A stretch of 64,000 nt of DNA. Origin: IDS-8 sp040902105. Its GTDB lineage: Bacteria > Pseudomonadota > Gammaproteobacteria > Steroidobacterales > Woeseiaceae. The stretch spans positions 1 to 64,000 of the forward strand of contig JBBDXW010000063.1 in assembly GCA_040902105.1 (NCBI GenBank). Direction: 5' to 3'. The position numbers and the translations under genes are program-made. Below, piece by piece: positions 6,809-12,911 of the stretch. Each line of letters opens with the position of its first letter. The first letter of the stretch is position 1. The notes under the pieces were generated by a model, which worked only from the letters and a program-made list of their open reading frames with translations, made no database searches and was not told the DNA's origin.

Positions 6809-7849
6809 TTATCGCCGGTTGATTAAGCTTCTGATCCACGACATGCAGAACTCAATTGCCCAATTGGTCTGCTGGTCGCGCAGTTCGGGCATGGGTTCGG
6901 CTCCCGGACCATGGCCTAGATCGGCTCGCACATTGCCAAAGAAGTGCTTTAGGTTTTCCGACTCCCAAACGTCGATGTAACGGCCGTTCTTGCTGCTGAC
7001 CAGGTTATCGATGTAATGAGCTGCGCCCTTCTCTGTACCACGTGTCCAGCCCTTGTCCTGCGAAATAATCTTGATCGCGCTCTCCAGCGCCCTGGCGGCG
7101 TACCATGCTGGATCGCGGCCGCCCGTGTCGCGTCGGTCGACAGCCTCCTTCATGTCGGTGTCGACGTTCTTCCACTTCGGATCGGCGACGAGCGTCCAGA
7201 ACGGCTCTTCGATCTGCCGAGCGACTATCTCGTCCTCGGAGACTTGCACGAAGCCGTTGTGGTAGTGAAGTTTGTAGCCCGCCTGACGAAGCCTCGTGTT
7301 GAATTCGTGGACGACATCATCCCAGTATTTGCGCTGCGCTTCGCGAAGGGCGTGCTCATGCATTCCTGCGGCATCCGTGCGCTTACCCAGTAGCTGCGCT
7401 TCCAGCTTCTTGGCCGCTAGCGTTGCCGGGTCCCATTTTTCGTTGACCTCGCTTTCCTTTTCCCGAAGCGCCAGTTCGTAGAAGCTCAACCTTTTCTTGA
7501 TGAACGCATCGGCGTCGAACGAGCTGGCGTACTCCTTTAGCAGATACGTCTTGCAGACACGACTCCAGTCAAAGTATCCGGTTTGCGGATATGATTTGTC
7601 GCCGTACTGCCGCTGATAGGAATACCACCGCTGTGATAACTCGATCAGCCCGAGCTCTGTGCTCAGCTTGTCGTGCAGCAACTTCCATTTTGCTTCGTTC
7701 TGCTCGCTCTTCCCGCCCGACACCTCGGGTGGATACAGTCGCTCGTTGACCAGACGGAAGCCCTGAACGATGAAGCGACGGTCGCGGTCTCTGAATTCGT
7801 CCCACATCGGGACATCGGCGTACCTGGTGGCGAAGATGTCTGTAAGCAT
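6809..7849 (-). CDS. AbiJ-like abortive infection protein with C-terminal HEPN domain
   Basis: The product has 346 residues. The N-terminus (MLTDIFATRYADVPMWDEF, then RRFIVQGFRLVNERLYPP) matches the pattern I recall for the AbiJ-NTD4 domain. From about residue 240 there is a HEPN domain: DPAWYAARALESAIKII, WTRGTEKGAAHYIDNL, and FFGNVRADLGHGPG with R308-x4-H313, then WAIEFCMSWIRSLI. AbiJ-type proteins halt phage growth by sacrificing or stalling the infected cell, with HEPN acting as an RNase. It is the first gene of a two-gene leftward cargo operon next to the integrase, a common place for defence cargo in satellites. No good ribosome site is visible before the ATG. Confidence 0.75.
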   Translation of the reverse strand: MLTDIFATRYADVPMWDEFRDRDRRFIVQGFRLVNERLYPPEVSGGKSEQNEAKWKLLHDKLSTELGLIELSQRWYSYQRQYGDKSYPQTGYFDWSRVCKTYLLKEYASSFDADAFIKKRLSFYELALREKESEVNEKWDPATLAAKKLEAQLLGKRTDAAGMHEHALREAQRKYWDDVVHEFNTRLRQAGYKLHYHNGFVQVSEDEIVARQIEEPFWTLVADPKWKNVDTDMKEAVDRRDTGGRDPAWYAARALESAIKIISQDKGWTRGTEKGAAHYIDNLVSSKNGRYIDVWESENLKHFFGNVRADLGHGPGAEPMPELRDQQTNWAIEFCMSWIRSLINRR

Positions 7850-7921
7850 GACCGCGGGGAAGTATACCGACCGCAGCAGCGTGCGCCAACGCGTTATGCA
7901 GCATAGCCGTGTGCTTGGTGA

Positions 7922-7953
7922 CGCAGACGCAGTTCAATCGATCTGCGTCTGCG
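7922..7953. promoter_or_regulatory. Perfect 11-bp inverted repeat, operator candidate
   Basis: CGCAGACGCAG (7922-7932) and CTGCGTCTGCG (7943-7953) are exact inverted copies with a 10-base spacer. The site lies in the divergent region between the AbiJ-like gene and the rightward small operon, ending four bases before the AAAAGGAG ribosome site. It could be a repressor operator controlling one or both promoters, or an RNA hairpin masking the ribosome site. No T-run follows, so it is not a terminator. Confidence 0.55.
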
Positions 7954-7971
7954 CAGAAAAGGAGCACCACG

Positions 7972-8193
7972 ATGGACGACATCGCACGCATGGCCTACCT
8001 GGCCGAGATCATCAGGCAGTCCCCCGACGAACCGAAGGCCCGCAACGCCGTGTGGCTTCTGCGGCAGGTGTACGAGCAACAGGTCGGCTACGACCCGATG
8101 GCCGACGACCCCACCATGACGCCCGCGCAGTTGGCGGAACTCGCTGGAGGGTACGCGGCGGAATATGAAGCACATGAACGAGGAGATCAGTGA
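7972..8193 (+). CDS. Small satellite protein, unknown (73 aa)
   Basis: The ATG at 7972 follows AAAAGGAGCACCACG, a strong ribosome site. The 73-residue product is acidic and helical, with DDIARMAYLAEIIRQSP and an AVWLLRQVYEQQV helix, ending in EYEAHERGDQ. No family is recognised. It is the first of two genes of a rightward operon; its TGA overlaps the ATG of the second as TGATG. The operon ends at a strong terminator (8478-8512) and begins just after a perfect inverted repeat, so it is probably regulated as a unit. Confidence 0.6.
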   Translation: MDDIARMAYLAEIIRQSPDEPKARNAVWLLRQVYEQQVGYDPMADDPTMTPAQLAELAGGYAAEYEAHERGDQ

Positions 8194-8462
8194 TGGAACT
8201 ATCGACGACGAGACTCACGCGAATCTATCGCGGAGCGACCGGCTCGAAGGTCAAGCGTCTGAAGTCGCGAAAGACGGCGCTCGACGAACTGAGAGAGATG
8301 CCGAAGCGCGCGGTCGTGCGATCCGCGCTGGAGGACGCCGGGATCACGCTGGACGAGATTCAGGCGCTGTACCCGGAGATCTCCCGCACCTACGCCCGCG
8401 ACATCATCGCGAAGATCGAGCGCATCCACCGCTCGCCCGACGGGCGATACAAAGCAGAATAG
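8193..8462 (+). CDS. Small basic protein, possible DNA-binding (89 aa)
   Basis: The ATG at 8193 overlaps the upstream stop and follows AGGAGATCAGTG. The 89-residue product is basic at its N-terminus (TRLTRIYRGATGSKVKRLKSR). Its second half could form helix-turn-helix elements (SALEDAGITLDEIQALYPEI, then RTYARDIIAKIERI). It may be a transcriptional regulator of the satellite or a DNA-interacting factor, but no family is recognised. The terminator at 8478-8512 ends the transcript 16 bases after its stop codon. Confidence 0.55.
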   Translation: MELSTTRLTRIYRGATGSKVKRLKSRKTALDELREMPKRAVVRSALEDAGITLDEIQALYPEISRTYARDIIAKIERIHRSPDGRYKAE

Positions 8463-8477
8463 CCTCTCGCGCTCGTA

Positions 8478-8512
8478 GCCCTCTCCTGCTCGGCGCGGGA
8501 GGGGGCTTTTTT
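8478..8512 (+). terminator. Strong rho-independent terminator
   Basis: GCCCTCTCCTGC pairs with GCGGGAGGGGGC across a five-base loop (12 pairs, two of them G-U), followed by six T at 8507-8512. It closes the rightward two-gene operon and abuts the end of the leftward packaging operon (stop at 8511), insulating the two. Confidence 0.85.
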
Positions 8513-8849
8513 AATGCAGCAGGGCGCGCCGCGTCACGAGCATCGGCCGGCCGTGTGGACGCTCAAGCGTCCTGAATATCGCGAACGCCGCGCAGACCTC
8601 GAAATCGTCGGGGTCGTAGATGCACGGCTCCTCGAACGGATCCGCGTAGTCGAGGGCGGATGTGACGCGTTCGCCCACGACCACGGCCCGCTTTAACCTG
8701 CCCAAGAAAGCATAGACGACCTTCGGTCGCCCGCCGTGCTCGGCGCACGCCTGAAACACCGGCGCGCCCTCCACGGCCGACCGGGCCGCCGCGATGTTGT
8801 CGTCGTCGATGTACGCGCCCGCGCCCCTGAGGAATTCCTCGTCGTCCAT
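8511..8849 (-). CDS. Last gene of packaging operon, unknown (112 aa)
   Basis: The ATG at 8849 is preceded by GAGGACGGTGTG and overlaps the upstream stop as ATGA. The 112-residue product is acidic at its N-terminus (MDDEEFLRGAGAYIDDDNIA), with two cysteines spaced in QACAEHGG and EPCIYDPDDFEVCAAF. No family is recognised. It is the last of five small genes transcribed after the large terminase. Conserved overlaps suggest these genes are selected as a set. Confidence 0.55.
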   Translation of the reverse strand: MDDEEFLRGAGAYIDDDNIAAARSAVEGAPVFQACAEHGGRPKVVYAFLGRLKRAVVVGERVTSALDYADPFEEPCIYDPDDFEVCAAFAIFRTLERPHGRPMLVTRRALLH

Positions 8850-9118
8850 CACACCGTCCTCGGCGCGCCCGGGTGCTTCCCGGCGTTGCAGCGGCAGAAG
8901 TCGGCCAGCCAGCGGGCGCGGTCGAACGGCCGGCACGCCGCCCTGCAGCACCTCCGCTCGGCGGCCTCGCCCTCGGCCTTCACCCTCGCCCAGTCCTCGG
9001 CGTCGCGCATGGCCTGCTCGTCGAGCGCGCGGGACAACTCCACCATCCTCGGGTGTTCTCTGTAGTACTCGCTGTCGTACTTATCGACGCTGCTCCTCAG
9101 GCTTGTGTATCCTCTCAT
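8849..9118 (-). CDS. Small cysteine-rich satellite protein (89 aa)
   Basis: The ATG at 9118 follows GAGGAAACAGCG. The 89-residue product has a helical N-terminal two-thirds (SLRSSVDKYDSEYYREHPRM) and a cysteine-rich end, RRCCRAACRPF followed by DFCRCNAGKHPG. This could bind a zinc ion. No family is recognised. The gene overlaps both neighbours by an ATGA junction. Confidence 0.5.
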   Translation of the reverse strand: MRGYTSLRSSVDKYDSEYYREHPRMVELSRALDEQAMRDAEDWARVKAEGEAAERRCCRAACRPFDRARWLADFCRCNAGKHPGAPRTV

Positions 9119-9408
9119 CGCTGTTTCCTCGGACCGTAGATCACGGTCCAATCGTATCCAGTCCACTCCAGCAAGCAAAAGTCGTCAGGCTCCGTGAGCG
9201 AGACCGGCTCCTGCACGTTGCCGCCGACGACACGAACGTCGCCCAGGGTGGCCACGACGTGCTTGCGGGTCCCCGGTATCTTGGCGTCCGCGATCTTCAC
9301 GTCGCCGCGCCCGGTGACGAACGTCGTCTGCCTGCTCAGGCTTACGCGCCCGGGCGGGGTGATCGAGTCGACCGACGGTCTCGGCGTCGGCTGCGGGTTG
9401 CTAAGCAT
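9115..9408 (-). CDS. Small beta-rich satellite protein (97 aa)
   Basis: The ATG at 9408 follows AAGGGAGTCAACG. The 97-residue product begins with a proline-rich stretch, then repeated short beta strands (VSLSRQTTFVTGRGDVKIAD, HVVATLGDVRVVGG), and ends DYDWT-like (GYDWTVIYGPRKQR). It looks like a small structural or decoration-type beta protein, but no family is recognised. It overlaps the gene before it (9401-9733) by eight bases and the gene after it by an ATGA. Confidence 0.5.
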   Translation of the reverse strand: MLSNPQPTPRPSVDSITPPGRVSLSRQTTFVTGRGDVKIADAKIPGTRKHVVATLGDVRVVGGNVQEPVSLTEPDDFCLLEWTGYDWTVIYGPRKQR

Positions 9409-9733
9409 CGTTGACTCCCTTCCTGAACGCGCGTGTGAACGCGCTGTCGTTGTCGGCGGGGGCGGCCGCCTCACCCTCCTCGTACAGCGGTCGCATCCGC
9501 GCCTCCACCGTCTCGTTGACGATCTCGTCGCCGTCCACGCCCTCCGGCCAGCCGGCCGGTACCCTGTCGAGCGACGTGATCGCGCCGTCGGACCTCACCC
9601 ACGACTGGACGCGGAGCAGCTCGCGGAGCGTCTGGTCCTCGCGGAGATCCGAGGCCGTCGCGTCGAGCTTGCCACGCATGTACCCCCGCATCCCGGCCAC
9701 CTCGGCAAGCACCTTTTCAAGTTCTGTGCTCAT
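9401..9733 (-). CDS. Unknown satellite protein (110 aa)
   Basis: The ATG at 9733 overlaps the upstream TGA as ATGA. The 110-residue product starts with a helix (MSTELEKVLAEVAGMRGYMR), contains LREDQTLRELLRVQSWVRSD and an acidic C-terminal half (GDEIVNETVEARMRPLYEEG). No family is recognised. It lies in the block of five post-terminase genes where a full phage would carry portal and capsid genes. Confidence 0.5.
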   Translation of the reverse strand: MSTELEKVLAEVAGMRGYMRGKLDATASDLREDQTLRELLRVQSWVRSDGAITSLDRVPAGWPEGVDGDEIVNETVEARMRPLYEEGEAAAPADNDSAFTRAFRKGVNDA

Positions 9734-10449
9734 CGTCCCAACCCCCTCGCGATGATCCGCGACTCTTGGTCGACCAGGCCCGACATCGTCGTCGTCATGT
9801 CCTCGAGGAAGGCGTCGCGCATCCGCTGCGCACGGTCGAGATCCGAGTCGAGATTCTTCAGCGCCTCGACCTTCTCCGGGAACCAGCGTTTCAGCGCCGT
9901 CTGCCTGACGAGGTCCCGCTGCTCGTTGGTGAGCCCGGTGACAAGGCCGGGCGCCGACACGCACGCGGCGACGACCTCGCGGTCGCCCTGGTTGATCGCG
10001 GTCATCAGCGTGTCCAGCGGCTTCTTCATCTCGCGCACGGTCGCTCGGATCTCGACGTGGTGCGCGCCGGTCGTCGGCGAGGGCACGAGGTCGCGTTCGA
10101 GCTCGTCGGACAGCTTCTGCCGCTGCGCGCGCGCCGAGACGAGGCTCCGGTCGAGCCTGGTCCCGGCGCCCTCGATCATCGGCTGCGCCTTGCGCGCAAA
10201 CTCCGCGCGGTGCGACGACGTGCGGACGGACCACGCGTCGAGCCGGGCCTGGTCGGTCGGCGTCATCTTCCGCTGCGGCACCGTCGGACGGTCGCCCTTG
10301 GCGGCGGACTCCAGTTCCTGAAGCGTGTTCTTGACGCGCCCCCAGGCCGTGTAGGCGGATTCGATCCCGTCGCGGAGCGCTGTGTTGTCGCTCCTCAGCG
10401 TCTGCGGATGGAAGTCCGGTGAGAGTTGAAAGTTTATTGGAACGGCCAT
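9730..10449 (-). CDS. Helical protein after the large terminase, unknown (239 aa)
   Basis: The ATG at 10449 follows AAGGAGACACAG, a strong site. The 239-residue product is almost entirely helical with coiled-coil potential (AWGRVKNTLQELESAAKGD; DELERDLVPSP; SDLDRAQRMRDAFLEDMTT). No signal peptide, membrane helix or catalytic motif is visible. It starts 16 bases after the large terminase stop, where a portal gene would be expected. It is too short and of the wrong character for a portal. A role in capsid redirection or packaging is possible but is inference. Confidence 0.55.
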   Translation of the reverse strand: MAVPINFQLSPDFHPQTLRSDNTALRDGIESAYTAWGRVKNTLQELESAAKGDRPTVPQRKMTPTDQARLDAWSVRTSSHRAEFARKAQPMIEGAGTRLDRSLVSARAQRQKLSDELERDLVPSPTTGAHHVEIRATVREMKKPLDTLMTAINQGDREVVAACVSAPGLVTGLTNEQRDLVRQTALKRWFPEKVEALKNLDSDLDRAQRMRDAFLEDMTTTMSGLVDQESRIIARGLGR

Positions 10450-10465
10450 CTGTGTCTCCTTGGTT

Positions 10466-11824
10466 TCAGAACATTCCTATCGTGGTGCCGCATGAGTTGC
10501 GGATGCGCCAGCCCTCGTGCATCGCGGCGTAGCGGGCCGCGTCTGCGGCGTGGTCGGGCGCGGTCGTTAAAACGTCTTCCGGTCTGTTCGGATCGCGCGG
10601 CAGGAAAGGCACGGTCTGCCAGAAGTACCGGCAGCGCGCGCTCGCGAAGAATCCCGGCGCGCCGTTTCGCTCGCTCGCGTTCGTCATCGCCTGGCGCATC
10701 TTCGCCCAGCCGGTGATGCGTCCCTTCTCGGGCTTGTCGAGAAATATGTTGTATTCCTTTCGGAAGAACTCGAGGAGGTTGTCCTCGATGCCGACCGCGT
10801 CGTCCATGACGCCCCTCGGCTGGAAGCCCCACTTGCCGCAGAGCTCCTGCATCGCCTCCGCGAGTTTCCCGGGCGGCCAGCGGAGCCCGGCGTTGAGGTC
10901 GTCCGGCTCGTACGTGGCGAGCTCGTCGATCAGGCAGATGCTGTCCTTCGCCACGCCCTGCACGTCGCCCGGGCACCGGCCCACGACGTACACGACGGCG
11001 GGCGCGGCGCTTCCCCAGTCGCCCGCGAGGTACGGCCGCCACTGCGGCCAGAGCTTCGGCGCGAAGTTGTCGGGCAGCATGTGGATCTTCTCGTCGAGCG
11101 AGCCCGCGAAGAACGCGCCCCTCGCGATGTTCCAGTCGCCGGTCAGCCAGGCCCGGAGCAAATCCTCGTCGCCGCCGCAGGCCGCGCGGAGGCGTCGCTC
11201 GTAGGCGGCGCCGTCGACGTGCGGGTTGTCGGTGAAGACACTAGGGCAGTTGACCCAAATTTCTCCGTCGAGATCGTACGGCTGCCACGCGGGGGCGCGC
11301 GCGATGAAGTTCTGGTGTATGTGTGCGTGAGATACCCCTCCGGGATTTGCGGTACGCACTTCCCGGAGGGGTATGCCGTCCGGTGCACGGAGGTTCGAGC
11401 GAAGGAGGTCGATCCACTTGTTGTTTACTATTTCGCCGGCCTCCTCGATCAATAGGTAAGTAAACGAGCGGCCTTGATAAGCCCGATAGTGTTTTGGTTC
11501 AGCGAGAATGCCCAACTCGACCTTCGCGCCGTTAGGCAGGCGAATGATGTGGTCGGCGCGGTTGTGCCGGACGCCGCCGCGATATGCGTGGTTCAGTATC
11601 GTGTCGAGCGTGTCGGCGATCTCCTCCAACGACTTGTGACTCTCGCGGATGACGAGCGGGCGCGCCTTCGCTCCGTACTTCTCGACGTGGCGGAGAAGAT
11701 CGAGGATCGCGCCGTAGGACTTGCCGCCGCCGCGACCGCCAGCGAGAAGCAAGTTGTACTGCTCGGGCACGGACAGTACGGAAGCCTGGTGCGCGGTCGG
11801 CTTTATCTCGTCGAAGGCGCTCAT
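10466..11824 (-). CDS. terL: Phage terminase large subunit
   Basis: The 452-residue product is a complete DNA-packaging motor. Walker A is GGRGGGKS at 29-36, Walker B with catalytic glutamate is LLIEEAGE at 124-131, and the coupling region holds the TANPGG motif near 158-163. The C-terminal RNase H-like nuclease has acidic residues in AGDWGS (D269), GVMDDAVG (D341/D342) and APDHAADA (D424/D428). The enzyme cuts and pumps DNA into preformed capsids at the portal. The start overlaps the 68-aa gene as ATGA. An intact TerL in an element without recognisable capsid genes implies that it works with a helper phage capsid, or that the element is a prophage remnant. Confidence 0.9.
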   Translation of the reverse strand: MSAFDEIKPTAHQASVLSVPEQYNLLLAGGRGGGKSYGAILDLLRHVEKYGAKARPLVIRESHKSLEEIADTLDTILNHAYRGGVRHNRADHIIRLPNGAKVELGILAEPKHYRAYQGRSFTYLLIEEAGEIVNNKWIDLLRSNLRAPDGIPLREVRTANPGGVSHAHIHQNFIARAPAWQPYDLDGEIWVNCPSVFTDNPHVDGAAYERRLRAACGGDEDLLRAWLTGDWNIARGAFFAGSLDEKIHMLPDNFAPKLWPQWRPYLAGDWGSAAPAVVYVVGRCPGDVQGVAKDSICLIDELATYEPDDLNAGLRWPPGKLAEAMQELCGKWGFQPRGVMDDAVGIEDNLLEFFRKEYNIFLDKPEKGRITGWAKMRQAMTNASERNGAPGFFASARCRYFWQTVPFLPRDPNRPEDVLTTAPDHAADAARYAAMHEGWRIRNSCGTTIGMF

Positions 11825-12027
11825 TGCTCGAGGTCGGCCAGCCTGGCCTTCGCAAGCTTGTGCGCCGCGCGCTCGTCGGCGAGTTCGCGGACGAGTTTCT
11901 GCACCTCCTCCTCGGGCACCGTTCCCCTGATGTCGAATAGCTCGCCGGTGTTCATGTCGTAGAGGTCCCGGTACTTCTCCGGTATCTGGCTGACGTCGTC
12001 GTACCTCTGCTCAAGAATCGCTTTCAT
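11821..12027 (-). CDS. 68-aa protein resembling a scaffold N-terminus
   Basis: The 68-residue product reads MKAILEQRYDDVSQIPEKYR, LYDMNTGELFDIRGTVPEEE, then a heptad-like helix VQKLVRELADERAAHKLAKA. The pattern of an IPE.YR.LY start, a short beta motif and a coiled coil resembles the N-terminal part of some phage scaffold proteins, cut short. It overlaps both small and large terminase genes. In SaPI elements a scaffold-like protein redirects capsid size; a similar job here is speculation. A simple terminase accessory protein is equally possible. Confidence 0.45.
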   Translation of the reverse strand: MKAILEQRYDDVSQIPEKYRDLYDMNTGELFDIRGTVPEEEVQKLVRELADERAAHKLAKARLADLEQ

Positions 12028-12607
12028 GGTCGATGGCTCCTTGTCGGATGGTCTTCAGGTACTGGTCGGGCGAAAGAGCGCCAGGTAGGTTGATGATCAC
12101 GTTCGGCCTCAGGTCTGGCGCCTCGCCCTCCGTCCAGCCGTGCCGCGCCTTGGTCAGGTAGATGGCCGCCGTCACGTTGCCCGCGCGGGCCTTCTCCATC
12201 AGCAGGTCGCGGAGCTCGGTCTCGTTGGCGGCGTTGCCCAGGTCGAAAGATTCCTGCGCCTGCTCGTCGCGGGCGAGGAGATCGCGGAACGTCTTGACCG
12301 CCACGCCCAGGCGATGGGCGATGGTCTGCTTCGAGACGCCGTCGGCGGCGGCCTGCTGGATCAAGTCGTAGCCGCGCCTGGTCAACCGTACGGCCTTGTC
12401 CGGCGTGTCTCGGCGCACGAGTCGGAGCTTCTTGCCCTTCGCCCTGGTACTGGTATCCGAACGGGGATTCGTGGCCTCAGAGGGCGCCTCGTCGGCTCGA
12501 TCGCCTTGGGATCCGGCCTGTATTCCGGCCGATTCGGGGGCCTTTGGCGACATATCGACCGACCTAGACGCGTCGCTCGTGCTCGTATGCTGCTGATCTC
12601 GTTTCAT
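12011..12607 (-). CDS. Phage terminase small subunit-like DNA-binding protein
   Basis: The 198-residue product has a disordered N-terminal 65 residues, then a helix-turn-helix (LTRRGYDLIQQAAADGVSKQ, TIAHRLGVAVKTFRDLL). A helical segment follows (ANETELRDLLMEKARAGNVT, AAIYLTKARHGWTEGEAPDL). This arrangement, including the KA..GN..A..YL.K..HGW block, is typical of small terminase proteins that recognise the packaging site. It lies two genes before the large terminase and overlaps the 68-aa gene by 17 bases. It would give the satellite its own packaging specificity. No strong ribosome site precedes the ATG. Confidence 0.7.
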   Translation of the reverse strand: MKRDQQHTSTSDASRSVDMSPKAPESAGIQAGSQGDRADEAPSEATNPRSDTSTRAKGKKLRLVRRDTPDKAVRLTRRGYDLIQQAAADGVSKQTIAHRLGVAVKTFRDLLARDEQAQESFDLGNAANETELRDLLMEKARAGNVTAAIYLTKARHGWTEGEAPDLRPNVIINLPGALSPDQYLKTIRQGAIDHESDS

Positions 12608-12911
12608 ATTGCTGCTACCGGGGTGGGTGGTTGCTGATCAACGGTCGGCTTTTTAGGTTCGGCCAGGGTGCAGACGGGGGCGACGAAGCCCAACCTGTTG
12701 CTCGGGATCCCGCTACTGGTGACGTGGCGGATATGGCAGCGTCGTGGCAGCGCGTAAGTTATTGATTGGAATAGCCGCTCACCACTATTACCACTTCTAC
12801 CATTTAGAAGAAGAAGAAGAAGATATGTCCGCCGCGCCCGTCCAACCTGAGCTCGTCTCCCAGGAATCGAAGCCCTGGCAGATATGGCAAATGTGGCAAT
12901 CGTCTTCGTAA
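12608..12911. other. Spacer between primase and terminase, origin candidate
   Basis: No credible gene is present. The stretch holds two clusters of TGGCA-based repeats (12725-12753 and 12876-12902), flanking an AT-rich section (12754-12825) that contains five GAA triplets. Together with the adjacent primase gene this suggests a replication origin. Confidence 0.5.
12725..12902. repeat. Iteron-like repeats, candidate satellite origin
   Basis: At 12876-12902 three consecutive 9-bp units read TGGCAGATA, TGGCAAATG and TGGCAATCG. At 12725-12753 related units read TGGCGGATA, TGGCAGCGTCG and TGGCAGCGC. The two clusters flank an AT-rich stretch with (GAA)5 near 12807-12822. Satellites with a D5-type primase-helicase usually carry iterons beside that gene that bind the initiator. 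Origin function is inferred from arrangement only. Confidence 0.5.
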
